This document shows, one piece after another, positions 1 through 6,088 of a stretch of 7,379 nucleotides of DNA. A model generated the notes under the pieces. That model had not been told where the DNA came from and made no database searches. It was given only the letters and a program-made list of their open reading frames with translations. The first letter of the stretch is position 1. Every line of letters begins with the position of its first letter. The DNA comes from CANLBN01 sp047638515. Its GTDB lineage: Bacteria; Pseudomonadota; Gammaproteobacteria; Pseudomonadales; Cellvibrionaceae. The translations under genes and the position numbers were made by a program. Location of the stretch: the NCBI GenBank assembly GCA_047638515.1, contig JBLIME010000137.1, positions 1 through 7,379 of the forward strand. The letters are read 5' to 3'.

Positions 1-11
1 AAGCGATGAAA

Positions 12-365
12 CTACACCAATACTTGTCGAGTATTCGCAATAAAGTGATGAACATCACGTTCGACATCTTCGTCAACCATGTCTTCTGGGCGACGATCAT
101 TGGGACAGGCCATACGCGGTGTTGTTCCAAACAAACGGCAAATGAGAGGACGATCTTCATACACAGTGCAGCCATCAGGCCCTAGGTGTACGCAGCTAAG
201 ATCATTCAAGGCCGCATCATGTTCGGCATCCGACTTAACCGGTAAGCGTGACATTTCTTCTGAAGACGTTGTCACCGGACCACAGCAATCGTGACAGCCC
301 TTCACACATTCAAACGCCGGAATTTGCTCGCGCAATCGCACTATGATATCTCGATTATTGTACAT
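12..365 (-). CDS. YkgJ-type cysteine-cluster protein (putative metal or Fe-S binding)
   Basis: Complete 117-residue protein. Near the N terminus it has a CxxxCxxCC cluster (Cys20, Cys24, Cys27, Cys28), followed by further cysteines at about 58, 66, 76 and 87. The segment around residues 58-79 (C-x7-C-TVYEDRPLICR) is typical of the YkgJ/CxxCxxCC family (PF03692), whose members are thought to bind zinc or an Fe-S cluster but mostly lack a defined reaction. There is no signal peptide or membrane segment, so it is probably cytosolic. The start is supported by a GGA about 6 nt upstream of the ATG. The gene points away from the TetR/ene-reductase pair and is separated from it by 260 bp, so it is probably an independent unit. 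Family assignment is firm; molecular role is unknown. Confidence 0.85.
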   Translation of the reverse strand: MYNNRDIIVRLREQIPAFECVKGCHDCCGPVTTSSEEMSRLPVKSDAEHDAALNDLSCVHLGPDGCTVYEDRPLICRLFGTTPRMACPNDRRPEDMVDEDVERDVHHFIANTRQVLV

Positions 366-562
366 TTATATCCACATATTATTGACAGCTCGGGCGCATC
401 ATCACGGCATGTATCATTAAAAAATTGTAATAATACGCTGATTTTGTCTGAGTTGTTTATTTCTATTAGCACCGCTTCACAGTTTAATAAATACTATGTG
501 TGACAATAAACCCATGGTTTGTTGCTTTATATCTGCTGTTACTTCTAATTACAACTTCGCTC

Positions 563-592
563 TTGACCAGCCTACCTACTGGTAGGTAGGCT
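563..592 (+). promoter_or_regulatory. Possible promoter for the TetR/ene-reductase operon
   Basis: TTGACC at 563-568 (5 of 6 to the sigma70 -35 consensus) is followed after 18 bp by TAGGCT at 587-592, a poor -10 hexamer (3 of 6). If correct, the palindrome fills the spacer and -10, so a bound repressor would block RNA polymerase directly. The weak -10 keeps this tentative. Confidence 0.35.
569..592. promoter_or_regulatory. 24-bp palindromic operator for the adjacent TetR regulator
   Basis: AGCCTACCTAC, a two-base TG centre, then GTAGGTAGGCT: both 11-bp arms match perfectly. It lies 33 bp upstream of the TetR start codon, where autorepressing TetR-family regulators usually bind. The arms also contain a tandem CTAC/GTAG repeat. 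The size and symmetry fit a TetR dimer or pair of dimers. That it is bound by the 626-1231 product is inference from position. Confidence 0.8.
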
Positions 593-625
593 AACACCTA
601 ATCAATGCGACTAATATAAAAAGCC

Positions 626-1231
626 ATGAACTCAAAAACCAAAACAGCACCCAGTATAGCGCCGCTAAGTACGCGTCAGCAGATTGTTGAATACTCTGCC
701 GATATGCTGCGGGGCAATGGTTTTGAGGGCTTTAGCTATTTGGATATTTCCCGTCACTTGGGTATCACTAAGGCCAGTGTGCACCATCACTTTCCTAAGA
801 AAATCGATTTGGGCTTGGCCCTGTGTGATTGGACACAAAACTGGCTGGAGCAGGGGTTATCGCATTTTGATGCCAAGGCGACGTCTAATTGGAATAAGTT
901 AGAACGCTACGAACGCGCAGCAATGAAAAACAGCCTGAATGAGCAGAAACTCTGCCCGATCAGTGCTTTTTATAGCGACTTGAATAAGTTGCCTGAAGCG
1001 ATCAAAGAACGGGTAAAAGCCTTAGATGATTATGAACTGGACTGGGTCACTAGCGTGATGCAAGACGGCATCGACAATCACGAATTTACTGCCAACCAAG
1101 ATGCGCGCGCCCTCGCCAGTTTATTTATTTTTAGCTGCAAGGGCGCCTTGTATCATGCGCGCTTACACGGAAAAAATTTGTTTCAACAAACAATGAAACA
1201 ATTTGAGCGCCTAATAAAACCCAACACCTAG
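626..1231 (+). CDS. TetR-family transcriptional regulator, NemR-like electrophile/redox sensor
   Basis: A 201-residue protein of usual TetR length. Its N-terminal DNA-binding domain (about residues 15-62) contains a helix-turn-helix with YLDISRHLGITKASVHHHF at about 38-56. The C-terminal ligand domain has Cys110 in KLCPISAFYSDLNKLPEAIK. From memory this lines up without gaps with the segment around redox-active Cys106 of E. coli NemR, which responds to N-ethylmaleimide, reactive aldehydes and hypochlorous acid. Other cysteines are Cys67 and Cys171. The Shine-Dalgarno is weak (AAAAAG), but the next in-frame Met (residue 28) would cut into the DNA-binding domain, so 626 is preferred. The gene sits 22 bp before an Old Yellow Enzyme gene, as nemR precedes nemA, and behind a strong palindrome. 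Likely an autorepressor of the pair; the inducer is inferred. Confidence 0.88.
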   Translation: MNSKTKTAPSIAPLSTRQQIVEYSADMLRGNGFEGFSYLDISRHLGITKASVHHHFPKKIDLGLALCDWTQNWLEQGLSHFDAKATSNWNKLERYERAAMKNSLNEQKLCPISAFYSDLNKLPEAIKERVKALDDYELDWVTSVMQDGIDNHEFTANQDARALASLFIFSCKGALYHARLHGKNLFQQTMKQFERLIKPNT

Positions 1232-1253
1232 TGCAACAACCACGAGAAAAACT

Positions 1254-2387
1254 ATGAGCACATCTTTATCTCCATTATTTCAACCTATTGAGTTAGGTCC
1301 ACTGTCATTGAAAAACCGTATTGTGATGGCGCCGATGACCCGTACATTTTCACCCGGTGGTATACCCAACGATTTGGTCGTGGCTTATTACGAACGTCGC
1401 GCCGAAAATGAAGTCGGTTTAATTATTACGGAAGGCACCACCGTTAATCACAAAGCAGCCAATGGCTATCCTCGTGTGCCTGCTTTCCATGGTGAAACCG
1501 CCCTGGCCGGCTGGAAAAAAGTAGTGGATGCTGTACATGCTAAAGGTGGAAAAATTGCTCCACAAATATGGCATGTAGGCTCGGTTCGCAAAGAAGGCGC
1601 TGATCCTGATCCTTCAGTACCAGGTTATAGTCCTTCTGGTCTGTTTATGCCGGGTAAGAAGAATGGTATCGCAATGTCTCAGCAAGATATCGACGACGTC
1701 GTTGCAGCGTTTGCACAAGCCGCCGCCGATGCCAAAGAGATCGGTTTTGACGCCGTCGAAGTGCATGGCGCTCATGGTTATTTAATTGACCAGTTCTTCT
1801 GGGAAGGGACTAACCAGCGCGAAGATAGTTATGGCGGTAGCTTGCTTGCCCGCACTAAATTTGCAGCTGAAATCATCAGTGCAATTCGTGCTCGTGTCGG
1901 TGCAGATTTCCCCATTATTTTCCGTTTTTCCCAGTGGAAGCAACAGGATTATGATGCGCGATTAGCACAGACCCCTGAAGAGTTACAAGCATTCTTGACA
2001 CCGTTAGTGGATGCAGGCGTGGATATATTCCATTGCAGCACTCGTCGCTACTGGGAAAAAGAATTTGAAAACTCTCCTGTTGATGGTCACTTAAACCTAG
2101 CCGGCTGGACTAAGAAAATAACGGGTAAGCCGGTTATTACGGTAGGCAGCGTAGGTTTAAATACCAGCTTTGTCGGTGCAGAGCACGGTCTGCAAATGTC
2201 GGCTAAAGCGGGGATTGAAGCCAGCTCTATTACGGAATTGGCAGAACGTTTAGATAACAAAGAATTTGATTTAGTCGCTGTGGGTCGTGCTTTAATTCAA
2301 GACCCTACGTGGGCCATCAAAGTGCGAGACAATCGTTTAGATGAATTGCAGGATTATTCGAAAGACAGCTTGATGCAGTTGGTGTAA
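1254..2387 (+). CDS. Old Yellow Enzyme family FMN-dependent NAD(P)H:ene-reductase
   Basis: A 377-residue single-domain TIM-barrel flavoenzyme of usual OYE length. Visible landmarks: the N-terminal LKNRIVMAPMTR segment with Thr29 near the flavin; Gln104 in QIWHVG; the substrate-anchoring pair His171 and His174 with Tyr176 as likely proton donor in HGAHGYLIDQFF; GTNQREDSYGGS at about 185-196; Arg224 in IIFRFS; and the phosphate-binding VAVGRALIQDP near 341-351. Such enzymes use NAD(P)H to reduce activated C=C bonds of unsaturated aldehydes, ketones, maleimides or nitro compounds. It is cytosolic, with no signal peptide. It follows the TetR gene after 22 bp and has a weak GAG/GAAA ribosome site, so cotranscription is likely. 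The HxxH pair is shared with E. coli NemA and Bacillus YqjM. Physiological substrate is unknown; family assignment is secure. Confidence 0.95.
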   Translation: MSTSLSPLFQPIELGPLSLKNRIVMAPMTRTFSPGGIPNDLVVAYYERRAENEVGLIITEGTTVNHKAANGYPRVPAFHGETALAGWKKVVDAVHAKGGKIAPQIWHVGSVRKEGADPDPSVPGYSPSGLFMPGKKNGIAMSQQDIDDVVAAFAQAAADAKEIGFDAVEVHGAHGYLIDQFFWEGTNQREDSYGGSLLARTKFAAEIISAIRARVGADFPIIFRFSQWKQQDYDARLAQTPEELQAFLTPLVDAGVDIFHCSTRRYWEKEFENSPVDGHLNLAGWTKKITGKPVITVGSVGLNTSFVGAEHGLQMSAKAGIEASSITELAERLDNKEFDLVAVGRALIQDPTWAIKVRDNRLDELQDYSKDSLMQLV

Positions 2388-2418
2388 CGGCTTTCGATAA
2401 ACCCATAAAAGATGCCCA

Positions 2419-3333
2419 TCAAAGAGGCCCATGTATATGGGCTTCTTCGCTGATGATGCCAAACTCACGGCGATAGCGATCAAAACATCGCGCACCGGCA
2501 TTAAGTCTCATCAAGGCGCCTTCGGCAATGGCTTGAGCAACGCTAGGGTTGCCGTCAACCAAACTGGCAATGACTTCTCTATTCCAGTCTCTTGAATGCC
2601 TGATATCCACAGTAGAGTGAATTTTAAAATAAAGGCTGCCTGACTTGGATATATTGAGTTTATCCAATGCTTTTGCTACCCAAATACTGCGAGTAGGAGC
2701 GGTTAATTCTACAGCACCCAGTGCACCCACAGAGTGGTACGCATACTGACGATTGAACGCCGCTGCCAATAACAGGTTGCCCAGTGCAAGTGCTTCCCAC
2801 ACAGCGCTGTCGGCAGTATTGTCGGAGATGTTGAGTTCACGAACGGTAGCATCCAGCATGGGGCCATGCATACCTTGTTCAGCTCCTCGGCCCATCTCAT
2901 CCCAGTAGTTACGGGCCATTTCAAGCTTGGCCTGCACCGGCATTCCTATCTGTGTTAGAGCGACAAGATCATCAAAACCGGCTTCACCGGCTACTTCCTG
3001 CTGAATAAACCAACGCATTTGGTCTTCGCTAACATGATCAGCTAACCAAGGGAAAAGCGGGTCATTTTGGCCAGGCCCTACCTCCCTTAAGTTTTCGAAC
3101 CAGGTTAAAAAACCCGCGGTATCTGAGGGGGCTTTATTGGCTAGATGGAGGATTTTTTGGCGTTCTTGTTCAAAAAAATGAGTCTCTTTTTCAGTCATTA
3201 CCCCGTTATGCTGTAGATTGGCTTCCCTGTCACTCTCTTGCTGAGGCGTTGTCGGTGCCATACGAGAATGACCATGACGCATCAGGTCTTGATGAAACTG
3301 CTGATGAAATTGCTGATTGTTGTGTTGATGCAT
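2419..3333 (-). CDS. Haem-oxygenase-like (HDO/TENA/CADD-type) iron-containing redox enzyme
   Basis: A 304-residue, all-helical protein resembling the haem-oxygenase-like metal oxidase superfamily (relatives: UndA, CADD, BesC), which use a di-iron or iron/manganese centre with O2. The strongest landmark is His239-x3-Asp243-x2-His246 in the helix KIHSTVDIRHSRDW, the usual third-helix ligand pattern. Glu209 in GALGAVELTAP fits the middle ligand and Glu113 in IQQEVAGEAGFDDL the first. No histidine follows Glu113; positions +3 and +7 are Gly116 and Phe120. The first 22 residues are rich in His and Gln (His2, 4, 10, 14, 20, 22), and the C terminus has HIH (299-301). A GGAGG lies 12 nt before the ATG, a long spacing; Met46 is a possible alternative start that would drop the His/Gln tail. 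It follows a methyltransferase gene after 83 bp. Substrate is unknown. Confidence 0.8.
   Translation of the reverse strand: MHQHNNQQFHQQFHQDLMRHGHSRMAPTTPQQESDREANLQHNGVMTEKETHFFEQERQKILHLANKAPSDTAGFLTWFENLREVGPGQNDPLFPWLADHVSEDQMRWFIQQEVAGEAGFDDLVALTQIGMPVQAKLEMARNYWDEMGRGAEQGMHGPMLDATVRELNISDNTADSAVWEALALGNLLLAAAFNRQYAYHSVGALGAVELTAPTRSIWVAKALDKLNISKSGSLYFKIHSTVDIRHSRDWNREVIASLVDGNPSVAQAIAEGALMRLNAGARCFDRYRREFGIISEEAHIHGPL
2422..2447. terminator. Hairpin between converging genes, possible bidirectional terminator
   Basis: GCCCAT (2427-2432), a GTAT loop, then ATGGGC (2437-2442), extended by AAGA/TCTT outside a one-base mismatch. It lies 35 bp after the ene-reductase stop and overlaps the last codons of the converging minus-strand gene. 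Neither side has a long T-run (plus: TCTTCG; minus: CTCTTTGATGGGC then TCTTTT), so efficiency is uncertain. Confidence 0.45.
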
Positions 3334-3350
3334 AGGACTGTCGTTCCTCC

Positions 3351-3380
3351 ATTATCGCGATAAGCGTTGTTGTATAACAA
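3351..3380 (-). promoter_or_regulatory. Possible internal promoter and 12-bp palindrome upstream of the HDO gene
   Basis: On the minus strand, TTGTTA (3380-3375), an 18-bp spacer, then GATAAT (3356-3351; 5 of 6 to the -10 consensus). The perfect palindrome TTATCGCGATAA at 3352-3363 overlaps the -10. A second short inverted repeat, TTGTT-GTAT-AACAA, lies at 3367-3380. The GGAGG ribosome site follows the -10 so closely that a start from this promoter would give a very short leader, perhaps lacking it, which weakens the promoter reading. Confidence 0.35.
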
Positions 3381-3416
3381 GCCACTGCGTTTGTATTTTT
3401 TAGGGAATACTAAGGG

Positions 3417-4322
3417 CTACTTGATCGTCACTACCAGACCCACCACGGCTAACCGATCAACCGTTTGATAAGCTTGGCGCTGAAGTTCTTCACCAAAGAC
3501 GTCGGGATCAATTTCTTCATAATGAATAACGTGCTTATCTTCTGATAACAGTGGTTTTACAGCTTGCCAAAAAGTGTCTACACCGTCGACGATAGCACTC
3601 GCTGTGTACAGCACGAGTTTACCGCCGGTCGTCAGTCGTGACAGCGCTTGTTCAGCGATTCTAACGGATAACGCAGCACCCAGTTGCTCTCCACCATGAC
3701 GGTATGTGCGTTCAGTATCATCGACCATGTAGGGAGGGTTAGAGATAACCAAATCAATATCGCCTTCTATGCTACTCAAGATATCACTGTAAGTGGTTTC
3801 AACTCTGGCAGATATACCGGCAATTTCGGCATTGATGCGGGCATAGGCAAGCGCTTGGGGATTAATATCGGCCAAACACAGTCTCGCAACTCGATCTTTT
3901 AAACAGAGCCCTCCGGCGCCACTGCCACACCCTACGTCGACCAATCTTGTTGCTGCAGTTACGTGCTCACGCAGTAGCTTGGTATAGCGATAGGTGTCGG
4001 GGCCAAAAAAAACGGCATTTTGATCTGTGGTTGGATAGCCGGAGTGCAGATAGATATCATCAAAAAGTGTGGCGAAACGCAGCGTCGCAATATATTGATC
4101 ACCTTCTTTGTTAAGCTCGCCCAAGTTCATTAAGTCGTTAAATATTTCTGTGGGTAATACTTCAGGGGAAAAAGGTCGGTTCCAGCCAAACACATCACGC
4201 ATGTTGCGAGCGATGAGACCTCGGCCTAGGATAGTATGATGTGACTCTGGCGTGATGGCAGTAAAGGCGTAATTTTCTTGTTTTAAGGTTTTGGCGATGG
4301 CGACGAGTGAGTCTACTGACAT
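3417..4322 (-). CDS. Class I SAM-dependent methyltransferase, HemK/MTS-type with NPPY motif
   Basis: A 301-residue two-domain protein. Residues 1 to about 120 are an N-terminal domain containing YLHSGYPTTDQNAVFFGPDTYR (about 91-112). The Rossmann-like methyltransferase domain follows: motif I VDVGCGSG at 128-135, the acidic ribose-binding Asp152 in ADINPQALAYAR, and NPPY at 195-198. NPPY is typical of enzymes that methylate amide or exocyclic amino nitrogens (PrmC glutamine, RlmG/RsmC guanine, adenine N6), so nitrogen methylation is likely but the target is not visible. It is cytosolic. The start follows an AAGAAGAA stretch that could serve as ribosome site. The HDO gene lies 83 bp downstream on the same strand, so the two may be cotranscribed. 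It is not prmC by context, as no prfA is next to it. Confidence 0.85.
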   Translation of the reverse strand: MSVDSLVAIAKTLKQENYAFTAITPESHHTILGRGLIARNMRDVFGWNRPFSPEVLPTEIFNDLMNLGELNKEGDQYIATLRFATLFDDIYLHSGYPTTDQNAVFFGPDTYRYTKLLREHVTAATRLVDVGCGSGAGGLCLKDRVARLCLADINPQALAYARINAEIAGISARVETTYSDILSSIEGDIDLVISNPPYMVDDTERTYRHGGEQLGAALSVRIAEQALSRLTTGGKLVLYTASAIVDGVDTFWQAVKPLLSEDKHVIHYEEIDPDVFGEELQRQAYQTVDRLAVVGLVVTIK

Positions 4323-4368
4323 AATATTCTTCTTTATGGTCGTTTATGCTATCACGATTGAATAAAAC

Positions 4369-4396
4369 ACATTATTTTTATGATCGTATTGTTCAA
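4369..4396 (-). promoter_or_regulatory. Possible promoter of the methyltransferase gene
   Basis: On the minus strand, TTGAAC (4396-4391) and TAATGT (4374-4369) are separated by 16 bp, about 50 bp before the methyltransferase ATG. The -35 is fair (4 of 6) and the -10 weak. Just upstream of it lies the inverted repeat ATATCT-ATGA-AGATAT (4401-4416). Confidence 0.3.
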
Positions 4397-4400
4397 GCAT

Positions 4401-4416
4401 ATATCTATGAAGATAT
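4401..4416. promoter_or_regulatory. Inverted repeat upstream of the methyltransferase gene, candidate operator
   Basis: ATATCT, a four-base ATGA centre, AGATAT: perfect 6-bp arms, about 80 bp upstream of the methyltransferase start and next to its possible -35. AT-rich short palindromes arise by chance, so this is only a candidate site. Confidence 0.25.
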
Positions 4417-4519
4417 TTGTTGAGCCTCCAGATTAGAAGGTCCAATTATGAATGGGTAATTTAAGAACCTTAACATCTTTTAAACCTTTTTGAGGTTTTG
4501 CTTTACACCTTAAATGGTT

Positions 4520-4537
4520 TAGGCTCTTTTGAGCCTA
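4520..4537 (-). terminator. Hairpin after the nickel/cobalt transporter gene, probable terminator
   Basis: TAGGCTC (4520-4526), a four-base loop, GAGCCTA (4531-4537): a perfect 7-bp stem 30 bp past the stop of the transporter gene. No clear T-run follows on the minus strand (AACCATTT). A second, weaker stem (AAACCT/AGGTTT, 4482-4498) follows. Position favours the end of the cobO-transporter transcript; the mechanism is uncertain. Confidence 0.5.
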
Positions 4538-4566
4538 ATATTATTAGCACTCTCAGACCACACGAT

Positions 4567-5304
4567 TTAAAGTGCCAGGAATAACCAATAAAAACCAATC
4601 CCCACCGCCGCAGAAGCAATGACTTTACGACTCCAGTTAAAGACTCTTACTGATTTTTGTTGTAACTTTTTCTGTACTAGACCCAGGCTTAATCCAAACG
4701 CGACCATTGAACATAAGACCGCTACACTGAACAACATCAGATAACCCATGGCTTGTGAAAGGCTGGTTTGCATCATCGCTGGAATTAAAGCCAATGCTGG
4801 AGCGCTTCCTGCAAGGCCATGTAAGATGCCGACCATCACAGGTGTATGCGCGTCTTTTACTTGCTGTGAACTTGCTGGCTTTTGCTCATCGTTAGTTAAA
4901 TTATCAGTGTCATGATTTTTTGCATGATCAGTCACGTGCAGATGAGTATGCTCTATTGAGCCCTGACTGTGCTCATGAGTATGTTTATTGAGTACAATGT
5001 TCTCTTTATGAAATTGCCAAAAACAAGCAAGCCCTACAACAATTAATAAAAACCCTACGCTAGACTCAGCAATCTGCTGTATTGCTTTTGGTAATGCGAC
5101 ACCCAAACCAAAAAATAACAAACCTAAAAAAATCAGGACACTGCCATGACCCATCGCCCAATTAGCACTGAATTTTAAGGTACGACTTAAGCTAGGTTTG
5201 CGATTACTTAACGCCGATACGGCCATAACATGGTCTGCATCTAAAGCGTGCAATAAGCCCAAGCCGAGACCTGTTATTAATAGTGAAAGCATCTCAATAG
5301 TCAT
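4567..5304 (-). CDS. Nickel/cobalt permease-like membrane transporter, probable cobalt uptake for cobalamin
   Basis: A 245-residue inner-membrane protein with about six hydrophobic helices (roughly 5-25, 50-70, 82-97, 156-178, 185-209, 226-245). The first helix carries HALDADHVMA (His19, Asp22, Asp24, His25), close to the metal-selectivity signature of NiCoT/UreH-type permeases. NWAMGHG (48-54) and GILHGLAGSAP (159-169) are further conserved family stretches. Between helices 3 and 4 is a hydrophilic loop rich in histidine (about 108-131), probably metal-binding. It starts 18 bp after the stop of cobO, and an AAGGA ribosome-site-like sequence overlaps that stop codon, so the two are almost certainly cotranscribed and possibly translationally coupled. 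Context favours cobalt over nickel. The ATG-to-AGG spacing is long; Met5 is an alternative start. Confidence 0.85.
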   Translation of the reverse strand: MTIEMLSLLITGLGLGLLHALDADHVMAVSALSNRKPSLSRTLKFSANWAMGHGSVLIFLGLLFFGLGVALPKAIQQIAESSVGFLLIVVGLACFWQFHKENIVLNKHTHEHSQGSIEHTHLHVTDHAKNHDTDNLTNDEQKPASSQQVKDAHTPVMVGILHGLAGSAPALALIPAMMQTSLSQAMGYLMLFSVAVLCSMVAFGLSLGLVQKKLQQKSVRVFNWSRKVIASAAVGIGFYWLFLAL

Positions 5305-5322
5305 CGTGAAATTACCTATTCC

Positions 5323-5922
5323 TTAGAATTCAATACCTTCTTGAGCTTTCACACCTTGGCGAAATGCGTGCTTATCATCCTGTACCGTAGAAATGGTATC
5401 AGCAATATCTTGTAGTGCCACCGCCATAGTACGGCCAGTGATCATTACATTTTGCATTTTAGGTCGAACTTGTAAGGCTTTAACAACGGGCTCAACATCA
5501 AGGTACTCATATTTGAACATGTAGCTCATTTCATCAAATAATAAAAAATCATAGCGCTCATCTTGCAGTAACTTTTCTGCGAGAACCCAAGCTTGTTGAG
5601 CCGCAGCGATATCTTGGTTCTTATCTTGAGTTTCCCACGTAAATCCGTGTCCCATTACGTGCCAATCAACCAGCGGATGATCTTTAAAAAATTTCATTTC
5701 CCCCGTTTCGTCACGGCCTTTGATGAACTGAATAACCGCGCATCTTTTGCCATAACCAAGAGAACGAGCCATGGTGCCTAAGGCAGAGCTACTCTTGCCT
5801 TTGCCATTGCCCTTTAAAAGTATCAGAACCCCTCGCTCTTCTTGAGCTTGGGCAATTCTAGCGTCAATAATGGCTTTCTTCTTTGCCATCCGCTGCTGGT
5901 GCTTATCGTCGCTCTCACTCAT
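5323..5922 (-). CDS. cobO: Cob(I)yrinic acid a,c-diamide / corrinoid adenosyltransferase (CobO/BtuR/CobA type)
   Basis: A 199-residue protein of the usual length for the family (E. coli BtuR is 196). It transfers the adenosyl group of ATP to Co(I) corrinoids, making adenosylcobalamin in the cytosol. Visible features: a basic N-terminal helix with DARIAQAQEERG; the P-loop GNGKGKSS at 38-45 (Ser where many have Thr); IQFIKG at 64-69; GFTWETQD at 93-100; the Walker-B-like LLFDE at 127-131; ITGR at 161-164; and the family C-terminal signature HAFRQGVKAQEGIEF. The ATG is preceded by GAGAGA at good spacing. It is the first gene of a pair with the metal permease. The other cobalamin biosynthesis genes are not here, so salvage or a split pathway is possible. 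I see no cobalamin riboswitch in the leader. Confidence 0.96.
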   Translation of the reverse strand: MSESDDKHQQRMAKKKAIIDARIAQAQEERGVLILLKGNGKGKSSSALGTMARSLGYGKRCAVIQFIKGRDETGEMKFFKDHPLVDWHVMGHGFTWETQDKNQDIAAAQQAWVLAEKLLQDERYDFLLFDEMSYMFKYEYLDVEPVVKALQVRPKMQNVMITGRTMAVALQDIADTISTVQDDKHAFRQGVKAQEGIEF

Positions 5923-6053
5923 GGGTATCTCTCATTAGCCTTTATTCATCAGATTCAGCTCGACTCAATCTAACGACAGGGTTTTAATAATTATTACTTT
6001 TCTACGTTAAGGTTTAACCATATTAAAAAATAGTCTTTAATAGCGTTGAAAAT

Positions 6054-6088
6054 AAAAAACCCCTTATATTATCAGAAATATAAAGGGG
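6054..6088 (-). terminator. Strong intrinsic terminator, minus strand
   Basis: CCCC-TTTATATT pairs with AATATAA-GGGG (hairpin 6060-6088, one bulged base, about 11 pairs, loop about 6 nt). On the minus strand it is followed directly by six T residues (6059-6054). On plus there is no T-run after the stem, so it acts on minus-strand transcripts. It lies 131 bp upstream of the cobO start and about 380 bp downstream of the TetR stop at 6471. It could end a small RNA, a long TetR 3' UTR, or act as an attenuator in a cobO leader. Confidence 0.85.

Larger units (their letters stand above)
366..625. other. Intergenic region between the YkgJ gene and the TetR gene
   Basis: AT-rich divergent spacer that should hold the promoters of both flanking genes. 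The only strong element is the 24-bp inverted repeat at 569-592, listed separately. A TTGACA sits at 382-387 on the plus strand, but the nearest -10-like hexamer is about 24 bp away, so I do not call a promoter there. I see no convincing small gene. Confidence 0.6.

Noticed and set aside
79..503. Two plus-strand open frames (79-294, 291-503) over and beyond the YkgJ gene
   Set aside because: They lie largely antisense to, or run out of, the well-supported cysteine-cluster gene. Their translations are low in protein-like character and they lack ribosome sites.
2709..2924. Minus-strand frame inside the HDO gene, plus frames at 684-902, 3684-3902 and 5593-5781
   Set aside because: All are alternative-frame shadows of strongly supported genes.
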